Positions 1 to 11,190 of a stretch of DNA of 64,000 bases are shown piece by piece. Source of the stretch: Isoetes taiwanensis (Eukaryota > Streptophyta > Lycopodiopsida > Isoetales > Isoetaceae); the NCBI GenBank assembly GCA_021234155.1, contig JAJEKV010000008.1, positions 9,722,305 through 9,786,304 on the forward strand, written 5' to 3'. A model generated the notes under the pieces. That model saw nothing but the letters and a program-made list of their open reading frames with translations. It made no database searches and was not told the DNA's origin. Within the stretch, counting starts at the first letter, position 1; each line of letters begins with the position of its first letter. The position numbers and the translations under genes are program-made.

Positions 1-86
1 AAATTCCAAGTTTTGCATGGAAAACAACAGCCAAATGTATCAACATCTTTAGAAGGATAAATACTAGACTAACACACCATATGCAG

Positions 87-390
87 GTAAAATTACGCCT
101 CAAAACCCACGCAGAGAATGTGCAAGCTGTTCTAACAATTTATGAAGATGTTATTAAGAAAGTAAGTCATGTGAATATTTAGCTTAAATCTATGTAAACT
201 TTTCAATACTTGATTTGAACATTATTGATCTGATTATCAATCTCCTCGGAATTATATGAAGATTGATGGATCACAGCCCAAGGAAACTGTGTTTGCCATC
301 ATTGAGAAGTACTTGGATGATCTAAAGAAGCAAATAACAGATACGAATTTGGCAAAGGCTGGAGAATTTGGACATGGAAAGACACCTTGA
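87..390 (+). CDS. Chloroplast-type adenylate kinase, last two exons
   Basis: Two exons encode the C-terminal end of an adenylate kinase (ATP + AMP to 2 ADP), most like the plastid AMK2 type. Exon 87-161 follows an AG acceptor, reads VKLRLKTHAENVQAVLTIYE and onward, and ends at a GTAAGT donor (162-167). The intron is 162-261. Exon 262-390 reads IDGSQPKETVFAIIEKYLDD and ends in TGA at 388-390. The phase-0 join gives 67 residues with no stop. In this family the KVKLRLxTH...YEDV segment is the end of the CORE domain, with the arginine-containing helix near the C-terminus. The start, P-loop and lid lie upstream of the window. The family is recalled from plant AMK2 sequences, not searched. This is the only host gene in the window that looks undamaged. 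Confidence 0.75.
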
Positions 391-1000
391 TTTTATAACG
401 ATCAGAAATTTTTGATCGGTAGTGCAAATGTATACAATTCCTTATACATTTCTGAAATAACTCAGGGATGAGACTTTCCTACCCACAATTATTACAAGGA
501 TATTATTATTTTAGTTTGCATTTGAATCTGAAAGGACAGGAATTTTACCTGCTGTATTGAAGACTGGATTTTATGGCGAGCACAAAAACCTCGGCTGTAA
601 TTCTGACATCATTACAGCCGAGTAGAAAACAATATCATTTTGCAGTTGGAATCACGGGCCATCAATATGCATGAAATTGATTATCGAACAAATTCAAACG
701 GACAGAACTACGTTTCAACTCAATGCAATTAAAATGTGAACTTGAGAATGCAATAAAATAGTCCCAATACTTAGAATAGTAAACTTGAAAATGCAATAAG
801 AGAGTCATTGCATTTGAATGTCCATGGCGTTGAATGTCGCCTAAAATAAAACAAGGGTGCAGAGGAGACAAGCATCCTCCAAGCAAAATGATATTGTAGT
901 ATTGGGTTGCCCGCGTAGGGCAATCCTTGGGGAGTGTGGGGAGGGACGTATAGAGGGCCACGATTTGAGAATATTGCTTTGGGATTTGAGGGAGCCCTAA
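391..1000 (+). other. 3' UTR and downstream spacer with an 11-bp hairpin
   Basis: Downstream of the adenylate kinase stop. A perfect 11-bp inverted repeat, CTCGGCTGTAA (590-600) and TTACAGCCGAG (612-622), encloses an 11-nt loop. A possible AATAAA signal sits at 752-757. No coding sequence is supported. The position of the poly(A) site is inference. Confidence 0.4.
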
Positions 1001-2180
1001 GGACGGCTAAACGGTGTGGATTTTATGGGAGCCAGGCGGAAGGTGGATCTCCGCTTTGGTTGGGTTGCGAGGGGCAGAGGTCCAGGGCCGTTTCCTTGTA
1101 TCAGGGGTAGGCGGAAGGTGGAGATGCAATCTCCAGTTTATTGTGCGAGAGGCAGAGGTCTGGCGTCGAAGGCGAGGAAGCCTTGGATCTGCGTCATCAC
1201 TTGCTTTCCTTGATGCAGTTTTCTTGATGCAATTCTATTCTGATAAGGCGCCTCATATCAGGTCTGTCTTGTGATTTAAATTCCATTTGAATGACAAAAT
1301 ACAATATGAATCAGCGTTCGCTAGGATAACTAGAATCAGTTCTGGCATGTACCATAAGAGATAGATGATCCAATTAATAGATGAATATGTTTAACTTAGT
1401 TTCGATGCTCCATATTTACCTTTGCTGTGATAAAACCCTATGCCTAAATCCTGTGATAAATGTACAAATACAAGGCGAAAACAGGGGGTGTTATGATCGA
1501 GCATTCTAAGGGAGATGACCTTTTGATATGTGGCAACACCAAGGTAGATGGATTCTGTAAAACAAGATAATAGATAGGAATTCTAAATGTTAAGTGTCTG
1601 CTCCAGCTACGTGGCATTGTAAATACAAGGGAGAACATGGTATAATTTGACTAAGTTGTGATAAAGGGTTGGACCCTTCGATGCATGGCAGCTCTAAGGT
1701 TAGCTAGTTGTCAAAGCAAGGAAAGAATTTCAGATTACTTCATATTCTTCCAGGTTTAATTCTGCTCCAGATTGGTCATAACATAGTGCTGAGATATGGT
1801 GTTCGGACAGCATTTTTAAATGTTTAGAAAGATAAACCTTACCTGAAATAGGCTGCCCTATCTTGTTATCTTATTATCCTACTAGCTTATGCCCTATGCT
1901 GTAAATCCATAAATGGGAAGTCCATTATTTGCCACTATGATTGCTTGATAATGAAAGCATGGACATTGCTCTGCCGTTGTGACTGACATGCTTATAACAA
2001 CCTTAAAATAGTGATGATATAGGATTGCATAAAAACATGTTGATTTTTTGTTGCTAAAAATATTTATGCCTTTACATGATTGTGATAAGCAACCTATGTG
2101 TTGTAATAATGAGATAATTGCATGGCAAATCTGGCCTCTGAGGATAAATGGCTTAAAATATGCCTAGAACTTTGCCAAAA
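1001..2180. other. Non-coding stretch, no gene recognised
   Basis: Contains a purine-rich piece (1020-1190) in which AGGCGGAAGGTGGA and a GAGGGGCAGAGGTC-like motif each occur twice, giving two overlapping short open frames with no recognisable product. The rest is AT-rich and featureless. It could be intron or 5' leader of an unrecognised gene; no promoter is evident. Confidence 0.3.
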
Positions 2181-2312
2181 TTAGGTGAAGGGCGATGAGC
2201 CAAGATGTCTTATAGCTTACCTGATGCCCCTTTCCTTATTACCATTATCATGCTAATACTGGTCTGTTTGGGTGCAGGTAACAAGGACATCTTCTCCTAG
2301 CTTCTTTGTCAA
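2181..2312 (+). ncRNA. Structured-RNA-like element, copy 1
   Basis: A 130-nt block repeated at 14163-14295. It folds as one long arm. Helix A pairs 2202-2211 (AAGATGTCTT) with 2284-2293 (AGGACATCTT), 10 bp with one U-G. Helix B pairs 2217-2223 (TTACCTG) with 2275-2281 (CAGGTAA). A short CCC/GGG helix follows (2227-2229 with 2270-2272). Apically, ACCA (2241-2244) pairs with TGGT (2260-2263). A weak outer helix joins 2182-2188 and 2293-2299. The other copy preserves the pairing through compensatory changes, which argues for an RNA fold. GGGTGCAG/GTAAC, with GCTAAT upstream, also resembles a 3' splice site, so the element could act in splicing or be a microRNA-like precursor. I recognise no known family. 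No coding frame is shared. Confidence 0.5.
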
Positions 2313-2677
2313 GGTTTTGTGCAGCAGAAATGTAACAGACCTGGGCACTTGATGGGCCAGTATATGTACTTATATACGTATGTACACATGTATAACATGT
2401 ATGCAGCATGAGTTCAAGGTTTTGACTCTTTGGAGAAAGGATTGTTGCAGAGCATGAAGGCAGGGAGCAATTCTGGGCAGTTTTTAAGCCCGAACTTTGA
2501 AGCATCATATCTCGGTGACCCGAGATCCTTTTTTAATGATTTTTCTTTTCCTTGAAAGATTTCTAAGTAAACTTTCCAGAATAGGTATCATCAGCCCAAT
2601 TCATCCATATGCAAAAGTTATGACATAAATAGTGATGCTGGATCAAAATTGACTGCACTATATATGTTCTTCTGCAG

Positions 2678-2762
2678 TGTGATTCTTGGAGTTAGAAGAC
2701 GATCTTTGGAGGCGCAAGCAACGGGAAAGGGTCCAGAGGTTAATACATGAAGAAATTCTCAG
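2678..2762 (+). CDS. Possible orphan exon, charged peptide
   Basis: Between a CTGCAG acceptor (AG at 2676-2677) and an AG/GTGGGG donor (2762/2763), one frame from about 2692 reads ELEDDLWRRKQRERVQRLIH and continues, a strongly charged helix-like peptide that is unlikely by chance. The same frame has TGA at 2680-2682, immediately after the acceptor, so the true acceptor would have to be a later AG or the exon is dead. No neighbouring exon could be linked and no family is recognised. Confidence 0.25.
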
Positions 2763-3086
2763 GTGGGGTTTTGCTATTGATCAATTGAGATGCTATGAAT
2801 TGCCATGATTAATCTGTACATGACTTTTGCATGCAAATATGATAAATTATGAATTTGTTGGAGGCTCATAAGACTACGGAAGATAACTAGTGAATAGAAC
2901 ATATAGAACATCTCTGGAAGAGCTGATTCTGAGGCAAGAAGGTCTGAGAATGCTTGGAAAGTGCCAACATAGGCTTGAATCAACAAATTTGGCATGTCTT
3001 GAATCTTCTTTGTTGGACGTCTACAACTTTTAGAACTAACCGGTCATGTTCCATTTCCTGTTGTCTATATTTGTTTGATTGACTTT

Positions 3087-3306
3087 TCTCTGTGGTAAGA
3101 CGTTAAACTGCCATACCCAAGGTCACGGGTTCAACGCCTCGTTGTGAAAGTGGCCATGCAATGTAAAGTTGGTGGGGGAAGGACCCACTTCAGCAATGTA
3201 AAGTGGTGGGGGCAGGACCCATCTGGGTGTGTTGTAAAGTGTCACATGTCCGATAGGACGCTGCCTTGTGGCGTGACGTTAAAATCTCTTCTTCTTCTTC
3301 TTCTAT
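3087..3306 (+). mobile_element. tRNA-derived SINE candidate
   Basis: The head resembles a tRNA gene. GTGGTAAGAC (about 3093-3102) resembles the D-arm/A-box region, and GGGTTCAACGCC (3127-3138) fits a B box (GGTTCRANNCC). ACTGCCAT between them resembles a tRNA-Gly(GCC) anticodon loop. The body holds two related pieces around AATGTAAAGT and GGGGGAAGGACCCA, at about 3160 and 3197. It ends in a (CTT)n tract at 3287-3303. Together these match the layout of plant SINEs (Pol III head, body, simple-repeat tail). No flanking target duplication was found, so the exact ends are uncertain. Confidence 0.5.
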
Positions 3307-4735
3307 GTTGCTTTGGTTTAGTTATTTTGTGCTAATCTAAGGAGTTAAATAAGAAATAAACCATTGGGATGGGCATCAGTTGCCTTGCATGTGGATGGAA
3401 TCAGTATAGACTACATGTAATAGTAAGGAAATGCATTACTTTGAATGATTGTAATCTAATTAAATAATGAGAAATATAAGGATTATTAGTTGCATGTTTA
3501 AATCCCTTTTCTATGGAAAGTAGGTTTATAGTAAAAATATTAAAATCATAGCTAATGATTGAATTGTAACTGTTGAGATGGAACTTTTGAAGTAAGCATG
3601 ATATGGGATTGAGAAGTTTGACCAAGAGGGTCATAGGAAGCTTATGGGGGCTTTTGAGTATGGCTATGGCATGGAGCACTGTTGAGGTAATAGATGTACA
3701 TAGGTGTTGGATTCACATCAATATGACAATCAGGCTTGTGACTTCCTCGACATGTTGGATTGCTATCAAGGTCTTCATCGCTGAGTTGCTACCTCGACAT
3801 GGCATAGGATGTATGAGTAAGTTTGGCAAGAGGATTACATGAAGGAAAATATGGTAAGTTAAGCCAGGAAGGATATTTTGGGATGGGTTTGCATCTTGAA
3901 TGGAGCATTGTAACTGTAATTTGTACATTATAGTGTGTACATCTAGATATGAACTGTTAACAAGAACAAATTTTCTAGCCCCTATATTACCCATCACCTG
4001 CATTATTAGACCAACCAAATTGTTTAACATCTGAATTTGTTGATATATCTCAAGTAGAAATTCCTTTAATTTGCTCTTGATAGTTGGATTAGAGCCTGCC
4101 TAAACCGTTCAGATGTGTACATCAATTGTATAGAAAGAACCATGATTTTTTAGAGTATGGCAAGAAAGAACCACATTCTCTATGATAAACGCAAACTCTA
4201 GGGAGGTTTGTGCAGATTCTGGCAATGTGAGATCATTATACAGTGGCAACATTCCTATTAGGTTGGATGAGCCGTCAAATTTGGATGAGCCGACAACTGA
4301 GGCCACCAAGATGTTAGTCTCAATCGACCATTTCATTTATTAAGGCTAGAAATGGGTATGTCATCTGTACTAGAATGTGGAAAGCATGCACATATGGCTC
4401 AAAAAACCATTGCTGCAATGGCATATCTATGCTTCATTGATGGTGCGTGGTTCATGCCCATATATCAATTAATGTGATGTCATTCCTTACGTATGAGTAT
4501 AAATCCCTTGTGATAATGACATTAACACTACTATAATGGGTTTCTGCATCCTGCATCAGGGATTTGGTTCTAGCACCTAACCGAATCCCCTCCTCAAACA
4601 ACCTACAATCTAATGTATCTCATGACATTATATTGGTATTGGTACATGGTTGGAGAGGCATCAATCGGTTTTCCAACGGGCAACCCATTGATGCATTAGC
4701 ATCTTGTTTTACAATAGATTAAAGGAAATGAGAGG
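3307..4735. other. AT-rich spacer, nothing recognised
   Basis: No coding frame longer than about 105 codons and none with family-like composition. A short direct repeat, TTGGATGAGCCG, occurs twice at about 4262 and 4280. No promoter or RNA gene is apparent. Confidence 0.3.
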
Positions 4736-4760
4736 TTATGACAGACATTGAAAACTCACT

Positions 4761-6446
4761 TTATTCACTATTTGCATTCGCCACTTCAGGTCCGGTGGTA
4801 GTGGTGGTCCCAGGGGGAGCGGCAGATGTGGATGCCTGTGCCGCTGGGGCCCCCTCAGAGGGGACTCGAGGGGCCGGAGTGCCTGCATCCCTGTTTGGCT
4901 GCCTGAATTCCCGCATCCTTCCCCGGACCAGCCTCGCTGCCCCTCCATGTCTGCGGCAGTCCCTGACTTTGGTCAGCTCACGCCTTCGGGTCTCTTGCTG
5001 TGTTGGAGTCAAGTCCCGGTCAACGTACAGAGCCGTGCCCTTCAACTTCCGGCCCTGACGCAGGATGGCCACCCGCTCTGGCACACTCTCAACTGTGAAG
5101 ATGACCACCCGGGGGCGATCAGGGCACTGAATTCCACGACGACTCGCCTTTCTAATGGTCACAGGTGCTGGGAACATCATCCGGTCCAAGATGCAGGTGC
5201 GGAGTCGGAAGTGAGATGTTCTCCCGACTCCTCCGGCCGCCTCCTCGACTACCACATTGCGGCTCTGGCGCCTCTGTTCTCGAGTTCGGCGGGGGCACTG
5301 TGTGTTGATTGAGGTGGGTGAGGCATAGGGCGCGGGCCGGCGCCCGGGTGGTGGCGGCCCTGGCTGATCTCGGGATGTGTCCAGCAGGCGGGTGTTGCGG
5401 GGTGACGCCTGTAGGTTGGTGGGTTCGCGGGGTTGGTGTGTTCTTTGTTGTGGTTTCTGTTCTCCGGAGTCTGGAGCTCAGCTCTTGCAGGACGTTGTCA
5501 TGTCTTGCCATCTCCCGCGTGCAATGGCAGAGTTGCTCATGTGCCTCGGCCTGGAGGCCCTTGCCTTGCTGGCAACCAGCAAGCCCACTGTAGCTCCCGT
5601 CTCGTGCTAAATCCTTACTCCAAGGCTTCAGTTACGCCCGGCTAGCTTCCAGCGGCACGGACTCCTTGTCTCCGCGGTGGTGGCCTCGCAACCTCGGCGG
5701 AGGGCGGCTTTGTGCTCCTCGTGCCGTGGCCTTAGCCTCCTCAACCTCGGCCTGGATCCGAGACAGGGTTACGAGTGTCTCCTGCTCTACCCGGTTCCTG
5801 TCCTGCGTCCCAGCTTCCATAGCTGCCAACACGGTGTCTACACGCCCCCTCATAGCTGCAAGCTCCTGCTGGTAATGGCTGTCTGTCAAGTTGCAGCAAG
5901 TGGATGCTATCATCGCGCCCGCCATGCGCGATCCTCCAGTGCGTGATTAAATGCGTTTTCGGCACCAACATTTGCTGCTTATCCAGAGATGTTATGTTCT
6001 CCACCTCTATCGGGGGCACGCAAGGCATGCACCGCTGGCCTCAACCCTGCGGATGCGGCTCCAAGGTTCGACCGGGCGGATTGCCTGTGGGCCCCCTTTG
6101 TCGTGGTCGACCGGGCCTTGGCTCCCGGCCTCCCTCTTCTTGGAAGACGCCCTCCCTGCCCGGTGAGGCCTCTTCCTTGGTGGCCCCGCTTCATGGTCTT
6201 CCCGCAGGGCTTTGCCTGCGTGGGGTCAACCGGTGGTTGGTGTGTTTGGGCCTTCCTGTGATGGGTTGGTGTGGTCCGAAGCAGCTCACCAACCAAGTGT
6301 GGGTCCACACACGGACCGTGTCTCGTGGCCATGAATTGGGGTATGACTTGGACCACGACAGGTCAAACAGGGTTTTAGGTAGGCTATGGCAGGGGCTTAT
6401 CAGGTCCGGGTGGCTAGGCGTCGCGGGGCGGTGGCCGTGGCCCTAG
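4761..6446 (-). pseudogene. LINE ORF1 protein, frameshifted
   Basis: Read on the minus strand, this is the nucleic-acid-binding ORF1 of a plant L1-like LINE. The best part (5255 to 4761, 164 codons) contains an RRM-like core with VVIFTVESVPERVAILRQ, then KGTALYVDRDLTPTQQETRR, a basic stretch and a Pro/Thr/Ala-rich tail ending NANSE. That VxxRxxIL...LKGTxxYxxxDLT pattern is typical of these ORF1 proteins. Upstream (5925-5632) is a Gln/Glu-rich coiled-coil-like segment with VEQETLVTLSRIQAEVEEAK, and further upstream a Pro/Arg-rich region. The frame changes near 5230 and a stop interrupts 5511-5632, so no complete protein is made. No ORF2 follows on the minus strand, so the element is truncated downstream. 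Confidence 0.6.
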
Positions 6447-6618
6447 GCAAGGCCAAGAGGCGCTTGGTTGGGCTATGGCAATGTCGTAGATGTTGGAGCC
6501 TAGCTCAACATTAATTTGTATGCTCTGACTGCCCAAATTAGGGTTGGGAGCAAAGGGGCTGAAAGGGGGCAAAAAAAGGAAAGTGGCTAATAGACTCCTG
6601 GATATCTGGTGTGTACCG

Positions 6619-7556
6619 GCTGCCACAAAAACCCTAACACACAGCCCGGAAAAGTGCAGATTTGAGCACTAAAACAAAGACAAGCATGCAGGTATCATAA
6701 ACCTTTGGAAAGCTCTCTGAACCAGCTTTCCAACAAGCCCAAGCACATGAAAATCTGACACCGGATGTGAGAGATACAGTCCGTCAAAGTGTCCACCGGG
6801 TTGCCACATAAACCCTATCACACAGCCCGGAAAAGTGCCAATTTGAGCACAGAAACAAAGCCAAGCATGTAGGTACCATATGCCGTTGGAAAGATCTCTG
6901 AACCAGCTTTCCAACAAGCCCAAGCACATGAAAATCTGACACCGGATGTGAGAGATATGACCGATCAAAATTCTGCCGCAAGACGAGACCAATCGAATAC
7001 TTACTAAAACATACGCCAATCCCTATATTGGTGTCGGACTTTCATCAACAACACCATCAGGAATTAGGGTATGAATTAGTAAAACATTCTCGTAACCTTC
7101 AATAAGAGTACAACGCACACCTTTCAACACCGCGTGGCCAAGGCCAACAACGGCATCAGGCGAGGGCTATACTTCTCAAAGAAGGAAGAAGAAGGGCTGC
7201 CACAAAAACCCTAGCACACAGCCCGGAAAAGGGCAGATTTGAGCACTGAAACAAAGACAAGCATGCAAGTAATCATACACCGTTGGAAAGCTCTCTAAAC
7301 CAGCTTTCCAACAAGCCCAAGCACATGAAAATCTGACACCGGATGTGAGAGATACAGTCCGTGGAAGTGTCTACTGGTTGCCACGTAAAACCCCAAAGAC
7401 ACAGCCCGGAAAAGTGCCAATTTGAGCATAGAAACAAAGCCAAGCATGCAGGTACCATACACCGTTGGAAAGATCTCTGAACCAGCTTTCCAACAAGCCC
7501 AAGCACATGAAATCTGACACCAGATGTGAGAGATATGACCGATCAAAATTCTGCCG
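6619..7556. repeat. 181-bp tandem repeats in two duplicated pairs
   Basis: Four copies of a unit of about 181 bp begin near 6619, 6800, 7196 and 7377. The shared string CAACAAGCCCAAGCACATGA starts at 6731, 6912, 7309 and 7491. Spacing within each pair is 181-182 bp, and the pairs lie 578-579 bp apart, so a whole dimer plus spacer was duplicated or a third unit was lost. Each unit contains the CTTTCCAACAAGCCC and ACACCGGATGTGAGAGATA phrases that I associate with plant retrotransposon untranslated regions. The spacer 7003-7187 has an inverted homologue inside the Helitron (17288-17470). Minus-strand open frames here follow the repeat and are not genes. Confidence 0.7.
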
Positions 7557-7626
7557 CCTTAAGGAAGGTCATATCTCTGGATAACAACACGCCAAACAAG
7601 CTGGAAATATATAGGGATCGTGCCTC

Positions 7627-10218
7627 AGCGTGGTATCCTGGAATTGCCGTGGCTTTCCATGGCAGAAGGGGGACATTCTCAATTCCGTCGCCACGGACAT
7701 GGACCTTATCTTCCTCATGGAAACATGGGAACATGCTGGTCACAGGCTACCTGATTTGCCAGGATACCAGCGCTACTCCGTCTTCAATGAGTGCACCGGG
7801 AAACGAGGACACGGAGGAATTGCGTGTTACTACCAGACAGCCTTGGCCCAATCGGTCTCCCTGTGCAAGGCAGACAGGCACAACAGATACATGTGGGTAC
7901 GAGTGCAGAACAGCGATGGCAGCCCTCTCTTTGTGGCGGCTTGCTACTTCCCACATGCTGAGAGCAACTTTTACCACACGGGTAAAAGCATACTACGGTG
8001 TACCACTTTTGGAACCCTCAAAAGTACCTACACTAGGTACTTTTAAAACTGGTACTTTTTGTTTTCTCTTTCCATTAAAATCAATCGAAAATTCTTGAAT
8101 TGAAGGTCAATAACATGTCAATATATAGTATTAGATGATAACAATACTATTAGAGACTAATATAAATGAATTAACTCGCCAACTTATTATTTATTGCAGC
8201 ATTTATGCAAGTTCCCAGTACCCAGTGCTGGGTACTTTTCTGGGTAGTTTCGCACTCCCTAAAAAGTACTTTAGATGGTACACCCTAGCATGCTTTCACC
8301 CACACGCACTTGGATGTGGACAGGCAGGAGCCCTATGTCGATCTATATGATGACATACAACAGTACAGACAATTGGGCAAGGTCATGTTGCTTGGAGATT
8401 TCAATGCGCGCACAGGGGCAGAGCAGATCCCAAAATTCGCACCTCTAGCTGAGGATGTGTTGCAAATGGACCCTGCAGAGATGGTTTGGCCAAGGGCGTC
8501 GATGATGACGGCCGGTGACACGCATGGCCGGCAACCGCCGTTGTCGGGCGATATCTTTGACCTGGTCATTTGCAATGGGTCGGCACGCTGGCGATCCTCC
8601 ACCGCTTCACTTGTAGACAGAGAACCAGGGGGGTGGCACCGGTGTGGTGGATTACGTGCTAGCAGACGAGCAATGCCTACACTTGATCACTGCCCGATTA
8701 ATCGGGACAGGTGGCCGGGCGAAAGTAGACTCCCACCATCACCCCTCTTCTTGCAGATAGATTGGCGGTGCCAACCGAGCACCCATTGCCCCAACACCCC
8801 ATGTACCACGGTTGCGTCCGGACTATGATCATGCGGCGGTCTATGCGAGGATGCTTGAGCATGAGTCGCCGGAGTGCCGCAGCTCCCCACACACTTCAAC
8901 AGCAGACGGCCCGGTTGAACCAAATCCTTCCGAGGGTAGGGGACAGATGCTTCGAGAGGCCGCCTCGACGATCCACGGGGGCTGCAAACCACCTTCCCCG
9001 CAATCACCGGTTCGATGATCTAATGTCGGAGTCAAACGATGGCTCCGCCAAGTCTTTGACCCCACCATTCGCTCAAGCAGTCCGTCCAATAATACCGCTC
9101 CTTCCTCAAGACCAAGAAAGCTGTACCTTTAAGAAAGCACCAAAGAATGTGATGTTTGGTCTACTAGACCGCCACCCTAGGACCTTTCGAGAAAGGACTT
9201 GAGTAAGCCCCCACCCACACCGGAAATATTACCCCTAACAATGGGTGAGATACTTGCAAAGCAACTGTGATGACCCAATGGGAAGCCGCACCGCATACTC
9301 CTCCATGCATGTGCCTAGCAATCGGGTCATTCATCAAGGGATGTCATAATGGGCCTGCAACGCCTCGCTAATCCGGAAGGCGCAGATTTGGATGGTATGC
9401 GCAGAGCTTCTCAAGTGGGTCGGGCCCCCAATGGTGCCGGGTTCTCACAAAGACTCTTCAACGTGGCATTGCAAGAAGGCTTCCCCCCGACCGGACTACC
9501 AAAGTAGAGTTGTGCCCATATACAAAGCGGGGGACCCCCACGCCCGACCAACTATCGCACCATTATGGTCGGGCTCTCGCCTTTGCCAAGTTGCTTGCCG
9601 ATTCTTGAGCAAATGACGACACTTTGGGCGAGGATGGAGAAGTGCGGGCTCTCACGCCAGTAGGGTTCCGCCCCATTCTACTATTGACCATATCTTCACT
9701 CTCTGCGAACACTCATAGAGGATAGCCTAATCAACGCCAGAATCCGCATCGCTGTTTTGTGGATTTCGCAAAGGCTTTTGACACAAAGGCTGCCTGATAA
9801 GTTGTGGGACGATTGAGACAGCTAGGGACCCCGCCGACTTCTGCGTAATGCTATATACGCACTATCATACGAGGCTTGCTCCGGCCGCCTCACACCGCTC
9901 GGGGAGCCCGCTGTTAGTAGCATTGGGGTGCGCCAGTGCCCCTCTATCCCCGACGCTCTTGCTTGTACATTGACCAGCCTAGAAGAATGGCTAGCCGAAA
10001 GCACCGGGAGGCGCCAGCTTGATGCACCACATAATCCGGCAACTCATATATGCTGATGATGTTGACCTGCTCGCATATACCCCAGAGGACATGCAACGCC
10101 ACCTGGATGCTTTGGACACTTTCTGCCAATTCCTTGACATGAGAGTTAACTTGGCCAAGACAAGGGTGCTGCTGGTCCCATCATCCCGGCACCCACGCCT
10201 TCCCTCATTCACTTACCA
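7627..10218 (+). pseudogene. LINE ORF2: endonuclease and reverse transcriptase, 5' part
   Basis: Encodes the apurinic-type endonuclease and reverse transcriptase of a LINE. The endonuclease begins VVSWNCRGFPWQKGD (from 7630) and contains LIFLMETWEHAG and, after the MITE, LGKVMLLGDFNARTG (about 8378-8420). These carry the conserved Asn, Glu and Asp/Asn residues. The reverse transcriptase shows VVPIYKAGDP (about 9509), CFVDFAKAFDT (about 9754-9785, motif A) and IYADDVDLLAY (about 10049, motif C). Several frame changes between 8600 and 10020 make it inactive. The frame into the CACTA insertion reads SFTY and resumes after it as QGQVVEVAQSYKYLGIEF. Confidence 0.75.
7980..8301. mobile_element. 322-bp MITE inside the LINE endonuclease
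   Basis: A non-autonomous DNA element. Its ends are imperfect terminal inverted repeats: the left end starts GGGTAAAAGCATACTACGG, and the right end read in reverse complement starts GGGTGAAAGCATGCTAGGG. About 22 of the first 26 positions match, out to TGTACCA. It is flanked by ACAC at 7976-7979 and 8302-8305. Deleting the element and one ACAC joins the endonuclease frame as NFYHTHLDVDRQEP with no shift. Several GGTACTTTT-type motifs lie inside. A 4-bp duplication does not point clearly to one superfamily. It has no coding capacity. Confidence 0.75.
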
Positions 10219-10750
10219 CACTACAAGAGGATAGGCTTTTTGTGTCAAGCCCTGCGTCACTACCTTTTAAGGTTCGTCAGATTTGTGTCAGAAGCTTGAA
10301 AGTGACACAAATTAATTTGATTTCGTCAACACTTGTGTCAGTATAGCTGTGTCAATAACAACGTCATTTTTGTCACATATTTGTGTCAAAATTTTATTAA
10401 TTTTTCGTTAGCATTTGTAATGATGATTACATCATGTATTGTGAAAGGATTGTGACATAATTTAAGTCAAGAATAACAATAAGTTTATGTCCACATAACA
10501 TCGCTAGTTCTAGAGTTTTAATTCAATTTTGTAATGCTTTTGTGTCACATTTTATGATAGCTTCTTGTCATCTTTTGTAAAACGTTTGTGTCATTTTACA
10601 GTGTCAGACACATCGGCAATTTTATATCAATTTTCTATTATATATTACGTATCATGATTGCATCAAAGAAGTGTCAATATAGTGACATTGTGAATTAGAA
10701 ATGCATAGACATCTTGACGCAAAAGGGGCTAAGTCTGACACAAATGTGCC
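10219..10750. repeat. CACTA left terminal repeat and subterminal motif cluster
   Basis: After the CACTA terminus, TGTCA or its reverse complement TGACA occurs about 15 times in 530 bp, often extended to TTGTGTCA. In characterised En/Spm elements such subterminal repeats bind the element's own accessory protein (TnpA) and are needed for excision. By analogy these are likely transposase-binding sites. No coding sequence lies here. Confidence 0.65.
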
Positions 10751-11190
10751 ACTAGCTAGTATGAGGAAAACAACATTGCAAATAAACATTTTATAGTATT
10801 CAATTAGATTGGCACACCATACTATGCATACCCTATTAGACCTTGACTTCAACCTCAATGCACACCATACTATGCACACCTTATTACAAACTATTAGTGC
10901 ATTCTACGAATGATCTTGCAGAAGCTTTGGAAAATGAAAAGCATCTCGTCTTAAAAGGGCAGTTCAAGAAGATAAGTAGGGACACCTTCCGACTTGGGAG
11001 CATTGCTGGCCTATCATTTACAAGTTCCCAAATTATACACATATGCATATATGTTCTTAGGTGTTTATTTAGTTGTATAACACCTAAGAATATATATGCA
11101 TATGTGAAATACATAATATCATCAGATCTATACATAATATAAGAAAAAGAAGCATAGTGAGAAAGATTTAAGGAAAGGACAATACAATAC

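Noticed and set aside
2190-2228. Box C/D snoRNA reading of the structured element (GCGATGA and CTGA)
   Set aside because: Copy 2 has CTGT where box D would be, while the long helix is preserved, so the hairpin model fits better.
5904-6446. 180-codon plus-strand open frame
   Set aside because: It lies opposite the LINE ORF1 region and has the Cys/Trp/Gly-rich composition of an antisense shadow.
7526-8098. 190-codon open frame spanning the repeat edge, LINE and MITE
   Set aside because: It crosses the MITE junction in a frame different from the endonuclease frame, so it is a shadow.
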